Assembly (NCBI GenBank): GCA_028281765.1
Contig: JANQJF010000087.1
Location: forward strand, 1 to 64,000
Length of the DNA stretch: 64,000 nucleotides
Direction of reading: 5' to 3'
Source: Planctomycetota bacterium
GTDB taxonomy: Bacteria; Planctomycetota; UBA1135; UBA2386
The position numbers and the translations under genes are program-made. The notes below the pieces were generated by a model that was given only the letters and a program-made list of their open reading frames with translations, searched no databases and was not told the DNA's origin. Shown one piece after another: positions 18,911 to 27,991 of the stretch (position 1 is the stretch's first letter; every line of letters begins with the position of its first letter).

Positions 18911-21900
18911 CCGAGCGTCCGTCCGACCGGGCACGCGATCTGTTCCTCGAACTCCTCGAGCTCTCGCCGTCCATGCGCGCAAAGGCACTCGAACGCGAGG
19001 ATGTCGACGATGCGATCCGTGGGCGCGTGCAGGCACTTCTCGATGCGCACGCGGAGTCGAGCGCACTGTTCGGTGACGAGCGGATGTCGATTCGGCCACC
19101 GGCATTCGAGCCGGGTACGCGCATCGGGCCGTACACGCTCGAGCGGCTGCTCGGTGAGGGCGGGTTCGGCACGGTGCACCTCGCCGATCAGTCGCAGCCG
19201 ATCCAGCGGAAGGTCGCGATCAAGATCCTGAAGCCGGGCATGGACACCGCCGACATCGTGCGCCGGTTCGCCGACGAACGGCAGGCGCTCGCGCTCATGG
19301 ATCATCCGCACATCGCGACCGTCCACGACGCGGGGACGACCGACGAGGGACTGCCGTACTTCGCGATGGAATTCGTGGCGGGTGAGCCGCTCACGGACCA
19401 CTGCGACAACCGGTGCATGTCCGTCCGCGAGCGAGTTCTGCTGTTCGAGAAGGTGTGCCTCGCCGTGCAGCATGCGCACCAGAAGGGGGTCATCCATCGG
19501 GACCTCAAGCCGAGCAACGTGCTGGTGGCGACCGTCGACGAACGTCCGGCCCCGAAGGTGATCGACTTCGGCGTTTCGAAAGCCGTCCATGGCCACGGGT
19601 CGGAGGTGACGCGCACTGCGGCGCACGAGCTGGTCGGGACGCCCGAGTACATGGCGCCGGAGCAGCTCGTGCCCGATGGCGTTGCTGTGCCAGACACGCG
19701 CACCGACGTCTACAGCCTCGGTGTGATCCTCTACCGCCTGCTGTGCGGGCGGCTGCCACACGACCCTGCGACCCTTCGAACCGGCGGGACGTTGGCCTGG
19801 GCGCGGCGCGTGAACGAGGTTGCACCGTCGCGTCCCTCGTCGCGCGTGCGAGAGTTCACGGCGGAGGCGCGCGTACTCGCGGCCGCGCGCGGGGTGCAGC
19901 CTGATCGACTCTGGCGCGAGCTTCGTCACGAGCTCGATTGGATCGCGATGCGTGCGCTCGAGATCGAGCCGTCGCGCCGCTACCCCACCGCTGCGTCACT
20001 CGCGGAGGACATTCGGCGGTATCTGGAGCAGCAGCCGATCGCGGCCGGTCCGCCGAGCGCGTGGTATCGCGCGCGCACGTTCTTCCGGCGCCATGCGGTC
20101 GCGGTGAGCGCGGCGGTCCTTGTCTTCGCGTCCGCGATCGTCGCGACGATCGTCAGCTGGCACGCGGCCGATCGTGCGCAAATCGAGGCGTATCGCTCGA
20201 GCGTCTATGCCGGCGCGGCCGCCCTCGCACGGTTCGACGTGTTCGAAGCGCGCCATCACCTGGACCGCGCGCCGCTTCGGCTGCGGGACTGGGAATGGTC
20301 GCACCTTCGGCGCCGATGCGATTTGAGTGCACACGTGTTCACGATGTCGAAGCGGACGGTTGTCGACATCGCGTTCCATCCGACGAACTCGTACCTCGCC
20401 GTGGGCCACAGTCACGGAATCGCCCACGTCCATTCGTTGGTCGACGGAGCCATCGCGGCACGGCGGCCGCCCTCCGATGAGGAGTTCGAGGCGTTGGCGT
20501 TCTCCATGGACGGAGGCAGCATCTTCCTCGGCGGGGAGGATGGCGTGCTGCGACGTTGGCGCTGGCAGGAGGACGTCGTCGAGGAGTTCGACCTGCACAA
20601 GGCGCGCATCGAGTGCATCGAGACGTGCCCGGCGCGTGGCTTGCTCTGCACCGCGGGCCGTGACGGAGTCGCGCTCGTGCTTCGAGATCGGGATCTCGAG
20701 GTTCTGCATACGTTCGAGCATCCGGCTGCGGTCACGCAGGTGACGTTCTCGCCCGATGGCAGCACGATGGCGACGACCGGATGGGATCAGCACGTTCGCG
20801 CGTTCGATCTCGACACCGGTCGAGAGCGGTTCGCGACGACCGCGTGCCGAACGGGGACCAGGGTGTCCAAGCCACGCGAACGGTCGATCGCCGCCCTGAA
20901 TGCGATCGCCCTGACGAACGACGCGCTGATCACCGGCTGCAACGACGGTCTGATTCGCGTCGCCGATTCCGTGACGGGGGCCGAGCGATGGTCGGACGGA
21001 ATGCACCGAAGTCGCATCACCGCGATCTCCGTAGCCGCGGATGGAGAACGCTTCGTCGCCTCGAGCCAGGACTCGATGATCTCGCGTTGGGCCGTGGCCG
21101 ATGGCCGGAGCTACCGCGTGCCAAAGGCGCACACCGACGAGGTGAGCGACGTCGCGAGGGCTTCGAGTGGGTCGTGGTTCGCGTCCTGCGGCGCGGATTC
21201 CGCAGTGATGTTGTGGAGCGGGATCGGTCGCCCCTTGGCCGCGCTCACGGGCCACGAGGACTTCGTGGAACGCGTGCAGTTCTCGCGGGACAACCGGTTT
21301 CTCGTGTCGTTCTCGCGGGACCGTACGGCGCGCGTCTGGGATCTGGAGCAGGCCGCCCGGAGCGGCCGCACACTGCTCGGCGCGAACATGCACGCGATCA
21401 CGTTCGCGCGGTCCGGAGAGTACTTCGTGGCCTCTGTCGTCGGGGATGTCTGTGGCGTTCGCGACGATCAGGAACGGCACACGTCGGTGGGACGGCAGGG
21501 TGTGACGGCGCTCGCCGTCGACGGCGCAATGCGCTGGTTGGCGGTCGGCACGAGCTACCGTGGCGCAGCGCTGATCCCGCTCGAGGAGTCGGGCTTCGGC
21601 GAGCCGCTCGAACTCGAGCCCACGAAGGGGCGAGTTCTTTCGATGGCGTGGTCGGACGATGGAGAACTCGTGGCTGCCGGCGTGGTGCGACGGGTCGTCC
21701 GAGTGTACCGACCGCCGGATGTCGAGCCGGTGCTCGAACTCAACGGGCATCTGGGTCCGGTCCGTGGCCTCGCGTTCCTCGACGGGGGGGATCGCCTCGT
21801 GTCGACGGGGGCGGACCGTCGACTGTTGGTCTGGAGTACCGAGAGCGGCGAGTGCGAGGTCGACCGCGAGATCGACGCCGGCGGGTCGTTCATGTGCCTT

Positions 21901-22224
21901 GCGGTGCAGCCCGAGGGTTCGCTCATCGCGCTCGGAAACACCGATCGCTCGATCCGGCTCGTCGACCGACGGACTTGGGACGTCGTAGCGGAGCTGGTCG
22001 GCCATGGCGCGGACGTGCACGCGCTGGCGTGGTTCCCCGATGGGCGCCGGCTCGTGTCCGTGTCCGAGGACCGAACGGTGCGGCTCTGGGACCCCGAGGC
22101 GGCGCAGGCCGTCGTGACGCTCCGCGGGCACGTTCGCCCAGTGCACGCCGTCGCCGTGTCCCCGGACGGGGCGTCCGTGGTTTCCGTCGGGGACGACGCG
22201 GTGGTTCGAACTTGGGAGCGTTGA
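18907..22224 (+). CDS. Membrane Ser/Thr protein kinase with C-terminal WD40 propeller
   Basis: The product has 1105 residues. The Hanks-type kinase domain spans about 74-375: glycine loop GEGGFGTV (83-90), Lys106 in VAIK, catalytic HRDLKPSN at 197-204, DFG at 220-222 and APE at 250-252, all intact. One transmembrane helix lies near 395-418 (VAVSAAVLVFASAIVATIV). The rest, about 470-1105, is a run of WD40-like repeats with SPDG and VRLWD elements. Such proteins phosphorylate partners recruited by an external or periplasmic propeller and are expanded in planctomycetes. The start ATG overlaps the methyltransferase stop by 4 bases. Confidence 0.93.
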   Translation: MTERPSDRARDLFLELLELSPSMRAKALEREDVDDAIRGRVQALLDAHAESSALFGDERMSIRPPAFEPGTRIGPYTLERLLGEGGFGTVHLADQSQPIQRKVAIKILKPGMDTADIVRRFADERQALALMDHPHIATVHDAGTTDEGLPYFAMEFVAGEPLTDHCDNRCMSVRERVLLFEKVCLAVQHAHQKGVIHRDLKPSNVLVATVDERPAPKVIDFGVSKAVHGHGSEVTRTAAHELVGTPEYMAPEQLVPDGVAVPDTRTDVYSLGVILYRLLCGRLPHDPATLRTGGTLAWARRVNEVAPSRPSSRVREFTAEARVLAAARGVQPDRLWRELRHELDWIAMRALEIEPSRRYPTAASLAEDIRRYLEQQPIAAGPPSAWYRARTFFRRHAVAVSAAVLVFASAIVATIVSWHAADRAQIEAYRSSVYAGAAALARFDVFEARHHLDRAPLRLRDWEWSHLRRRCDLSAHVFTMSKRTVVDIAFHPTNSYLAVGHSHGIAHVHSLVDGAIAARRPPSDEEFEALAFSMDGGSIFLGGEDGVLRRWRWQEDVVEEFDLHKARIECIETCPARGLLCTAGRDGVALVLRDRDLEVLHTFEHPAAVTQVTFSPDGSTMATTGWDQHVRAFDLDTGRERFATTACRTGTRVSKPRERSIAALNAIALTNDALITGCNDGLIRVADSVTGAERWSDGMHRSRITAISVAADGERFVASSQDSMISRWAVADGRSYRVPKAHTDEVSDVARASSGSWFASCGADSAVMLWSGIGRPLAALTGHEDFVERVQFSRDNRFLVSFSRDRTARVWDLEQAARSGRTLLGANMHAITFARSGEYFVASVVGDVCGVRDDQERHTSVGRQGVTALAVDGAMRWLAVGTSYRGAALIPLEESGFGEPLELEPTKGRVLSMAWSDDGELVAAGVVRRVVRVYRPPDVEPVLELNGHLGPVRGLAFLDGGDRLVSTGADRRLLVWSTESGECEVDREIDAGGSFMCLAVQPEGSLIALGNTDRSIRLVDRRTWDVVAELVGHGADVHALAWFPDGRRLVSVSEDRTVRLWDPEAAQAVVTLRGHVRPVHAVAVSPDGASVVSVGDDAVVRTWER

Positions 22225-22256
22225 ACGCACCACCGCGCCATGACCCGCGTGCTTCG

Positions 22257-23654
22257 CTACAAGAACTGGATCGGCGCGGGGAGCGAGAACTGTAGGCGCG
22301 TCACGTCCGCCGCCTGCCAACAGACGTTGATCCCGGTTCCGCGAACGCTCTCGGGAAACAAGAACGAGTTGCTGGCGTAGCCGAGCGAGTTCGCGGTCGA
22401 CACGGCGATTCCGATCGCGGTCGCGGGTTCGAACAGCTCGCCTGTGAATGGCGCCGGCAGCGGGAATGACGTCAGAACGCCGCCGATCGCCGGCGGACCG
22501 ATGCTCAGCAAGAACAGCACCTGACCGTTCGGCGTCGCGTTCGTCAGCTCTTGTCTGGTGAACATCGTCGACACCGTGGTCACCAGGTTGATCGGATAGT
22601 TCTCGAGCGGGAGGTGCTCGATCTGCGCGTCGACGACCGCGAGGCCGTGGATGCCGCCGAGCCCGGTCGCGTCCGGGAGCAGTCCGATCTGTGTGCCCGT
22701 CGTCTGGAACGTGCTCCCCATCGCGGCGCCATTGATCGTCGCGATCGAGCCACCGGCGGCGGTCGAGAGGATCGCGCCCTCGTTGCCGGAGCCCTGCCAC
22801 CCGAACAGAAGGTTCGGATACGTGCCGCCGTTGACCGGTGACGTCCACGTCCCGCCGTTCGGATCGAGATCGAGCGCGCTGACGTCGAACAAGGACGTGC
22901 TCGTGCCGCCGTTGTAGTCGGCGACCATGCTCGCGTTCGTGAAGGCGATCATGTCGCTCTCGTCGGCGATGACTTCCGCGGTGCCCGGGGTCACGGCGGT
23001 CACGTCGCCGGTGATCGGGTCGTAGGTCAGGCCGGACACCGGAATGCGCACGATGCCGCCGTCCGAGACCGACGTCCCGTTGACCGTCTCCGAGTCCGCG
23101 AAGGACAGGTAGAGGTCTCCGTTCGTGTCCTGGCAGATGGCGCGGACGTCCGAGCCGTTGGTGATGCCACACGCAGAGTCGATGTCGGTTTCGCTGATGA
23201 ACAGCGCGACGACGCCCTGCACTGGATGGTAGTAGACGTCGCCGTCGGCCCACGTGCGCGCCGTGGCGGTGTAGTCGTCTTCCTTGCTCAGACAGACCTG
23301 GCGAGGATCGATCTGACCGGTCGCCGCGTTGATGAAGCGCTTGACCATGATCGCGTCGGTCTCGCCGCCGGGCGCGTCCTGCGAGGAGTCGACGAGTCGA
23401 CCGTCGTCGTCGTCGTCCCCGCGCCACGCCCATTGCGTCGCGAGCCCGATGTAGGTCTGCGCCGAGTTCGCGAACCCGGGGATCGGCAGAACGATGCCGA
23501 CCTCTTCTTCCTTGAGCTTGCCCGCGGAAAGCAGGCCGGATGCGCCGTCGAGCGTCTGCTCGTCCGCGTCCATGATGAACAAGAGGCTGTTCTGCGCCGT
23601 GATTGGCGCGGAGACCGCGATCGCGGTCAGGATCGATGCGAATGCGAGTTTCAT
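22257..23654 (-). CDS. Secreted protein of unknown function, tandem copy 1
   Basis: The predicted product has 465 residues with a signal peptide ending APITAQ; ATG 23654 is the natural start. It contains WAWRGDDDDDGR, DAIMVKRFI and a GDVYYHPVQG segment, and it ends SLPAPIQFL. Its neighbour at 23675-25084 shares the same landmarks in the same order, so the two are tandem paralogues 20 bases apart. Acidic DDDDD runs might bind calcium (inference). I do not recognise the family. No catalytic signature is visible. It converges with the WD40 kinase gene. Confidence 0.75.
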   Translation of the reverse strand: MKLAFASILTAIAVSAPITAQNSLLFIMDADEQTLDGASGLLSAGKLKEEEVGIVLPIPGFANSAQTYIGLATQWAWRGDDDDDGRLVDSSQDAPGGETDAIMVKRFINAATGQIDPRQVCLSKEDDYTATARTWADGDVYYHPVQGVVALFISETDIDSACGITNGSDVRAICQDTNGDLYLSFADSETVNGTSVSDGGIVRIPVSGLTYDPITGDVTAVTPGTAEVIADESDMIAFTNASMVADYNGGTSTSLFDVSALDLDPNGGTWTSPVNGGTYPNLLFGWQGSGNEGAILSTAAGGSIATINGAAMGSTFQTTGTQIGLLPDATGLGGIHGLAVVDAQIEHLPLENYPINLVTTVSTMFTRQELTNATPNGQVLFLLSIGPPAIGGVLTSFPLPAPFTGELFEPATAIGIAVSTANSLGYASNSFLFPESVRGTGINVCWQAADVTRLQFSLPAPIQFL

Positions 23655-23674
23655 CGTCTTGGTCCTTTCCGGGA

Positions 23675-25084
23675 TCACAGGAACTGAATCGGGGCGGGGA
23701 GAGAGAACGTGAACGTGCCGGCGTCGAAGACCTGCCAGTTGATGTGCAGGCCGGAGCCGACGAGGCTCGAGACGTCGAGCGTCTGGGACGCGTATCCGAG
23801 CGAGTCCGCGACGGTCGTGGTCGTGACGATCAGCGACGCCGGTTCGAACAGCTCGCCGCCGAACGGGGCGAGCAGCGGCACCGAGCTCAGCGCACCGCCA
23901 GTCGTCGCCGCCTGGATCGTGAGGATGAACGCGACGGTGCCGAGCGGCGTCGCGCCCGTCACCTGCTGCGTCGAGAAGCCGAAGTCCGAAGTTGTCAGCT
24001 GATACTCGGGGTAGTTCTCGACGAGGGTCGGGATCTCCAGGTCCGCGACGACGGCGAGCGCGACGAGGTTCGTCAGGCCGGTCGAAGTCGGGGCCAGGCC
24101 GAGGTGCGTGCCGGTCGTCGCGACCGGGCTGCCCATCGCGACGCCGTTGACGTTCGGGATCGCGCCGCCCGAGGCGGTCGACACGATGCCCCCGTCGCCG
24201 GACGCGCCGGATTCCCAGCTCAGCAGCAGGTTGGGGTAGGTGCCGCCGGTGAGCGGCGACGTCCACGTGCCGCCGGTGGGATCGATGTCGAGACCCTGTA
24301 GGTCGATCGAGCTCGCGACGTGCGGCGTCGCGCCGGCGTTGCTGCGGATGCCGCTCGCGTCGATCGTGCCGCGCAAGAACGGCTCGTCCGACAAGATCTC
24401 CGCGAGTCCACCCGTCGTCGACACGACGTCGCCGGTCACGGGGTCGTAGGTGATCGCCGCGGCGGGGATGCGAATGATGCCGCTGTCATCACCGGTGCCG
24501 CCGGTCATGGACTCGTTCACGTCGAACGAGATGTACAGGTCGCCGTTGAAGTCCTGGCAGATCGCGTCGACGTCGATCGAGGACGCGCCGGTCGCGGTCG
24601 CGATCTGGGCTTCCGTGACGAACTTGGCGACCGTGCCCTGTGTCGGGTGGTAGATCACGTCGCCGTCGAGGGCCGAGATCGACGTGCTGTAGTTGTCTTC
24701 CTTGCTGATGCAGACGTCGCGCACGGTTGGCGTCGCGGTCGCCCCGAGGAAGCGCTTGACCATGATCGCGTCCGTGTCGTTGCCGGGCGCGGCGGTGGAG
24801 CTGTCGACCCAGTTGCCGTCGTTGTCGTCGTCGCCGCGCCAGGCCCACTGGGTGCCGACGCTGATCAGGCCGCGCGCGGAGTAGAAGCCGCCGGCCATGG
24901 GGGTGACGACACCGACTTCGTCCGGTCGGATGCGCCCGGCGTCGAACAGGCCTCCGCCGCCGTCGAGCGTCTGGTGGTCGCTGGAGAACGCGAACAACAC
25001 GCTCTCCGTTTGTGCTGTCGCGACGGCGGTGAGCCAGAATGCACACGCCGACACGAGTATCGGTCGGGAGGGGAAAAGGGGCAT
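23675..25084 (-). CDS. Secreted protein of unknown function, tandem copy 2
   Basis: The product has 469 residues with a signal peptide ending VATAQ. It shares with copy 1 the elements WAWRGDDDNDG, DAIMVKRFL, ISKEDNYS, GDLYISFD, YPNLLLSWE and the C-terminus SLPAPIQFL. ATG 25084 is preferred; an upstream in-frame ATG would add a 25-residue Arg-rich leader that is not signal-like. It is transcribed first of the pair, so both copies are probably one transcript. Function unknown. Confidence 0.75.
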   Translation of the reverse strand: MPLFPSRPILVSACAFWLTAVATAQTESVLFAFSSDHQTLDGGGGLFDAGRIRPDEVGVVTPMAGGFYSARGLISVGTQWAWRGDDDNDGNWVDSSTAAPGNDTDAIMVKRFLGATATPTVRDVCISKEDNYSTSISALDGDVIYHPTQGTVAKFVTEAQIATATGASSIDVDAICQDFNGDLYISFDVNESMTGGTGDDSGIIRIPAAAITYDPVTGDVVSTTGGLAEILSDEPFLRGTIDASGIRSNAGATPHVASSIDLQGLDIDPTGGTWTSPLTGGTYPNLLLSWESGASGDGGIVSTASGGAIPNVNGVAMGSPVATTGTHLGLAPTSTGLTNLVALAVVADLEIPTLVENYPEYQLTTSDFGFSTQQVTGATPLGTVAFILTIQAATTGGALSSVPLLAPFGGELFEPASLIVTTTTVADSLGYASQTLDVSSLVGSGLHINWQVFDAGTFTFSLPAPIQFL

Positions 25085-25208
25085 CAGAGTGTCTCTCCTC
25101 TGGAGTCGGACAGGGGGTTTGCGAGGCCGACGATTGTCGTGTGCCTCACCAACGCTCACAACGTCGCTCGGACGCGTGAGATACGCCGGCGACTCTCGCC
25201 CCTCGTGC

Positions 25209-25769
25209 TCAGCTCTTCTCGCGGAACGCCTGCTTCAGCCAGCCGACGACTTCCTTGTCGACGTCCTTCGGAGACGCCAGCCGAACGCGATGCGTGCACA
25301 TGCTGTTGAAGCTGCCGGACGGTTCGAGTCGCCCGTCGGCTTCGAGATAGCTCGAGCAGATCCCGAGGTCGACGCGCGTCGCGGTCGATGGCCGGATCAG
25401 CGCGAACTGTTTCTTCGCGCGCAGGCTCACGTAGGCCTTCTTGGGAGAGATCTCGACGTCGCCGAGCTTTTTCACGGCCTTGATCACCGCGTCGTAGATC
25501 GGCCGCAGCGCCTCCTTCTTGCCCGAGTACTGGGTCGACACGAGATCCGTGTCGCCCGCGTGGTCGGCAGACGATTGCAGCACCTCGTGCGCGACGAGCG
25601 ACGCGTACCCGTGCGTCATCCCGTGCTCGGACTTGAGGTGCTTGACGATCAGGCCGTGCTTCTCGGCGCCACTCGCCTTCGCGATATTGACCCACTGCGC
25701 GAGGGTCTTGCCGGTGTTCTCTTTGAGGTTGGCCTTCATCGTCGCGGCCATTTCTGCGGGGCTTGCCAT
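25209..25769 (-). CDS. DUF4287 / DUF5655 domain protein
   Basis: The product has 186 residues. The N-terminal ~65 residues (KTLAQWVNIAKASG, then KHGLIVKHLKSEHGMTHGYA) match DUF4287. The C-terminal ~110 residues (IYDAVIKAVKKLGDVEISPK, YVSLRAKKQFALIRPSTATR) match DUF5655. Both are small cytoplasmic domains often found together, with no established reaction. It is the last gene of an ArsR-SRPBCC operon and starts 28 bases after the SRPBCC stop. Confidence 0.85.
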   Translation of the reverse strand: MASPAEMAATMKANLKENTGKTLAQWVNIAKASGAEKHGLIVKHLKSEHGMTHGYASLVAHEVLQSSADHAGDTDLVSTQYSGKKEALRPIYDAVIKAVKKLGDVEISPKKAYVSLRAKKQFALIRPSTATRVDLGICSSYLEADGRLEPSGSFNSMCTHRVRLASPKDVDKEVVGWLKQAFREKS

Positions 25770-25797
25770 CGTTCTCGTCCTCTCGAATCGGGGGAAA

Positions 25798-26337
25798 TCA
25801 GTGCGTGCGGTCGAGCGGCCAAGACTCGGTGCGGCAGCGCTTCGGCGAGAGCGGTGCCATGACCTTGAACAGCGTGTAGAGCATCCGAATGCCGATGGAC
25901 GGCTTGCCGGTCTCCATGACGCGCTTGAGCGTGTTCACGATCATCGTGCCGCCGGAGACCATGTTCTTGCCGGTCTTGGTGCCGGTCGGAATGTTCTCGA
26001 CGGTGAGCGTGAACTGCACGCCGCCGTCCTTCGGCTCGAGCTCGTAGATCACGGTGCACTCCGGATCGTCGTACGCCGTGAATTTGAAGGTGTGCGCGAA
26101 GCGACGGTGCGGTTCGACCTCGAGGATCTCGCCGACGACGCCGGTCCACTTGCCGTCCTTGGTTCGCATCGCGAGTCGCGAACCGGCCTGCAGCGCGCCG
26201 GAGAGGTGCATCTGGTTGTTGAAGAACGCCGCGATCGGTTCGTCCGTGCGCGTGATCTCGTTCCAGACGGCTTCGAGACTGGCGTCGATCCAGACGCGGA
26301 AGACAGCCGGGGGTTGGTCTCCTGTGTGGTCAGGCAC
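25798..26337 (-). CDS. SRPBCC / AHSA1-family protein
   Basis: The product has 179 residues with a START-like fold signature: FRVWIDASLEAVWNEITR at the N-terminus, GEILEVEPHRRFAHTFKF in the middle and the usual C-terminal helix. AHSA1-type SRPBCC proteins bind hydrophobic ligands and are often encoded beside ArsR-family regulators, as here. Its start overlaps the end of the ArsR gene by 8 bases. The ligand is unknown. Confidence 0.85.
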   Translation of the reverse strand: MPDHTGDQPPAVFRVWIDASLEAVWNEITRTDEPIAAFFNNQMHLSGALQAGSRLAMRTKDGKWTGVVGEILEVEPHRRFAHTFKFTAYDDPECTVIYELEPKDGGVQFTLTVENIPTGTKTGKNMVSGGTMIVNTLKRVMETGKPSIGIRMLYTLFKVMAPLSPKRCRTESWPLDRTH

Positions 26338-26683
26338 TCCTGTGCTCCTCTTCTTCTTGCGTGCGCTGCTCGGCGCGCTCCTTGATGTCCGTGACGCGCT
26401 CGACGAAGAACGCGCTGTACTCCGTGGTCCAGCGATCGCGCAGCAGCTGGATCGGCACCGGGTTGAAGTAGAGGTGCCGGGTGCGTCCGCGCTTCTGCGA
26501 GATCACGAGCTCGGTCTTCTCGAGCACCTCCAGGTGCTTGAGGACGCCGATGCGGCTCATCGAGAAGTGCGACGCGAGTGCCTTGACGCTCATCCCGGGC
26601 GCGGTGCTCAGCAGGTCGAGCATGCGCCGGCGGCCGCGGTGCGCGAGGGCGGCCAGCAGGGCGTCGAGGCGGTCGTCATTCAT
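26330..26683 (-). CDS. ArsR-family transcriptional repressor
   Basis: The product has 117 residues with a winged helix-turn-helix: ALAHRGRRRMLDLLSTAPG, VKALASHFSMSRIGVLKHLE (recognition helix) and RGRTRHLYFNP (wing). No CxC metal site is seen, so it probably does not sense metals; SRPBCC-linked members respond to other signals. A perfect inverted repeat lies directly upstream of its ATG (26684-26703), giving autoregulation. It heads the operon with the SRPBCC and DUF4287/5655 genes. Confidence 0.9.
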   Translation of the reverse strand: MNDDRLDALLAALAHRGRRRMLDLLSTAPGMSVKALASHFSMSRIGVLKHLEVLEKTELVISQKRGRTRHLYFNPVPIQLLRDRWTTEYSAFFVERVTDIKERAEQRTQEEEEHRSA

Positions 26684-26703
26684 AGGTAACTCAGAGGTTA
26701 CCT
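26684..26703. promoter_or_regulatory. Inverted-repeat operator of the ArsR operon
   Basis: AGGTAAC, six bases (TCAGAG), then GTTACCT: perfect 7-bp arms that abut the ArsR start codon. This is the expected size and place for autoregulatory ArsR binding. The leader is very short, so a bound repressor would block transcription start. Confidence 0.75.
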
Positions 26704-26746
26704 TAGGGGCGGGCCGGTCTGCAAGTGGGGCCTCGGCGGTTCTTGC

Positions 26747-27991
26747 TCACGGTGCGAGGCGCTCGCGAAGGCCGGCTGGAACGACAGGGCAGACGTCGGT
26801 CGGCGTCGCCCCGAATCGGCGACGGAGCCGCGCCACTACGTCGTAGCCCGCGTCCCGGACCGGTCGTGGGATCCAGCACAGGCCGGTTCCGAGGACGCGC
26901 CAGGCACCGCCCATGCGCTCGAGCAAGAACGCGACCGCGGACGATTTCGTCAGCACGCGGCCGTCCGCCGGTCGCACGACGATGCTGTCGGGCAACGGCC
27001 CGACGTGTGCGAGTTCGCGCCGAGCGGTTTCGCCTTGGAGCGGTGACAGCACCGTGTCGTTCGAGCGGGGATCTTCGGCGAGAAGGAAGCGCACGAAGCC
27101 GTGACAAAGGCCGCACGCACCGTCGAAGAACACGCGAACGCGACCTTCGTGACGCTTCGGGCGAACCCAACCAGGGTCGAACGTGAACAGGTGTAGGACG
27201 ACCATCCCGAGACTGAGATCGGCGAAGTCCAAAAGCACGATCAGTCCGAGGTGCATGCTCAACATGCCGCCCCACAGCCACGGCCGCAAGCGGCGTGACA
27301 AGGCGAGCGGTGCGAACAGCACTTCGAGCGCGAGCGCCCCCCAGGTCGCGATCGCGAGTAGAGCGGGGTGCAGTTCGAGGATCGTGTCGCGTATGACGCC
27401 CGGTCGCGCGAGCGGATTCTCCAGCACCATCCGCAGTGCGGATCCGTCGAGCCAGGACGGGCTCGTGAGCTTGGTGATCCCGCTGTAGGTGTAGCCGACG
27501 GCCATGACGATCCACGCGACGCGATGAACCGACTGTGCCATCTGCCACGTTCCTGCCGGATCCGTTCGGCCGCGCGCCGCGAACGACCCGTACGGTGCGC
27601 TCGGCAGCAGCATGTGCATCGCGAGGAGCCAACCGACGTACGGAATGCTCGGGTTCTGGATCAGCGGGTTGCGCCCGAACAGGCACGCCCAGAGGTAGAG
27701 CAAGAACGCCGCCGCGAGGCGGTCGCGGTAGCCGATCGCCAACGCGAGGCTCGCGAGCGAACCGGCGACGAGAAGCGTGGTCACCTGCCAGGGTGCGTCG
27801 GCGTGGGCGAGCACGTTCGGCAGCCAGCACAGCGGGCTCGCGTTGGCGTCCGGCAGCACGCCGGCGTTCGAGAACAACTCCACGCCCCACGGCACGAGCT
27901 GAGCGAAGTGCACGAGCAGGTACGCGCCGAGGATGGCCCGGAACAGGCTGTACTGACCGCCGGTCCAGCGGCTGGGTTTCGGGTCGGTCAT
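26747..27991 (-). CDS. HTTM membrane domain fused to DCC thiol-disulfide oxidoreductase domain
   Basis: The product has 414 residues. Residues 1-275 contain several transmembrane helices in the arrangement of HTTM proteins (related to vitamin K-dependent gamma-carboxylase), including VHRVAWIVMAVGYTYSGITK and LALEVLFAPLALS. Residues 284-400 are a DCC-type domain with the D-x-x-C-x-x-C motif at Asp290-Cys293-Cys296 (FFDGACGLCHGF). HTTM and DCC proteins are often separate neighbours; here they are one chain. Its start overlaps the upstream gene's stop by 4 bases, so it is translationally coupled. A membrane redox role is inferred; the substrate is unknown. Confidence 0.85.
   Translation of the reverse strand: MTDPKPSRWTGGQYSLFRAILGAYLLVHFAQLVPWGVELFSNAGVLPDANASPLCWLPNVLAHADAPWQVTTLLVAGSLASLALAIGYRDRLAAAFLLYLWACLFGRNPLIQNPSIPYVGWLLAMHMLLPSAPYGSFAARGRTDPAGTWQMAQSVHRVAWIVMAVGYTYSGITKLTSPSWLDGSALRMVLENPLARPGVIRDTILELHPALLAIATWGALALEVLFAPLALSRRLRPWLWGGMLSMHLGLIVLLDFADLSLGMVVLHLFTFDPGWVRPKRHEGRVRVFFDGACGLCHGFVRFLLAEDPRSNDTVLSPLQGETARRELAHVGPLPDSIVVRPADGRVLTKSSAVAFLLERMGGAWRVLGTGLCWIPRPVRDAGYDVVARLRRRFGATPTDVCPVVPAGLRERLAP

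Noticed and set aside
19996..23433. 1145-residue minus-strand open frame
   Set aside because: It runs antisense through the WD40 kinase and then out of frame in a secreted gene; no domain appears.
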